A DNA stretch of 6,841 nt from Desulfobacterales bacterium (GTDB lineage Bacteria > Desulfobacterota > Desulfobacteria > Desulfobacterales > JAUCGF01): positions 1 to 6,841 of the forward strand of contig JAOZRC010000292.1 of NCBI GenBank assembly GCA_029940345.1, in the 5' to 3' direction. Under the pieces are notes generated by a model. The model made no database searches, had not been told where the DNA came from, and was given only the letters and a program-made list of their open reading frames with translations. A program made the translations under genes and the position numbers. Positions 6,747 through 6,841 of this stretch are shown piece by piece. How positions within the stretch are numbered: position 1 is the stretch's first letter; each line of letters starts with the position of its first letter.

Positions 6747-6841
6747 TATCTGATTTTGAGATTACTCTGATTATTACCGGTTTTCAAATCATAGTTCATC
6801 ATTTAATCACATGTCTGAACTATGATTTATTTGATTATGAG

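Larger units (their letters stand above)
6570..6841. repeat. Tandem array of an 81-bp AT-rich repeat, running off the window
   Basis: Three complete units lie at 6570-6650, 6651-6731 and 6732-6812, each exactly 81 bp, and a fourth begins at 6813 and is cut by the window end. Units two and three differ at about 7 of 81 positions. The first unit is more diverged (about 15 differences from the third), mostly in its left half. GC is about 30%. The best conserved parts are ACTGTGATTTAT near the left and CATCATTTAATCACAT at the right of each unit. There are no unique spacers between copies, so it is not a CRISPR array. No gene is credible inside it. Confidence 0.95.

Noticed and set aside
6527..6841. 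An open + strand frame from ATG 6527 through the repeats to the window end, giving a 27-residue periodic peptide (CDLSDF...HHLITC).
   Set aside because: Because 81 is a multiple of three, one stop-free frame in one unit stays open through all units. The start overlaps the 5' end of the GxxExxY gene on the other strand and no ribosome-binding site is seen.
6570..6841. CRISPR array.
   Set aside because: The units follow each other directly with an 81-bp period, similarity runs across the full unit, and there are no unique spacers or cas genes.

Overview
The window looks like an accessory region of a Gram-negative environmental bacterium. The gene types (an acyl carrier protein with a ketosynthase/chain-length-factor-like fusion, a HicA remnant, a type I restriction enzyme and a GxxExxY protein) would fit a deltaproteobacterium (Desulfobacterota) or a similar lineage. 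That placement is an inference from gene content; there is no taxonomic marker here. Base composition changes from moderate GC in the long genes to about 30% GC in the repeats at the right end.

Layout. (1) Positions 1-243 hold the decayed 3' part of a HicA-family toxin gene, recognisable only when frames are joined across short homopolymer indels. (2) Positions 244-2741 hold a tightly coupled two-gene unit on the + strand. It encodes a type II acyl carrier protein and a 738-residue protein that joins a complete FabF-like ketosynthase to a second, catalytically dead ketosynthase-like domain. No ketoreductase, dehydratase, ligase or transferase partner lies in the window. (3) Positions 2742-2877 form a short convergent spacer with a weak hairpin. 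(4) Positions 2878-6114, - strand, encode a full-length HsdR, the motor and nuclease subunit of a type I restriction-modification system. (5) Positions 6144-6563, - strand, encode a small GxxExxY-family protein of PD-(D/E)XK type, 29 bp upstream of hsdR. (6) From 6570 to the end of the window runs an AT-rich tandem array with an 81-bp period.

How the parts relate. hsdR and the GxxExxY gene are probably co-transcribed leftwards, and hsdM/hsdS would be expected to the right of the array, outside the window. The GxxExxY gene sits between two copies of the same repeat: one supplies its last codons and stop, the other abuts its ribosome-binding site and carries a perfect TATAAT. This looks like a repeat-associated cassette placed within or beside the hsd locus. 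The most interesting points are this cassette-like arrangement, the precise 81-bp array with junction hairpins, the ketosynthase/dead-ketosynthase fusion, and the frameshifted hicA.
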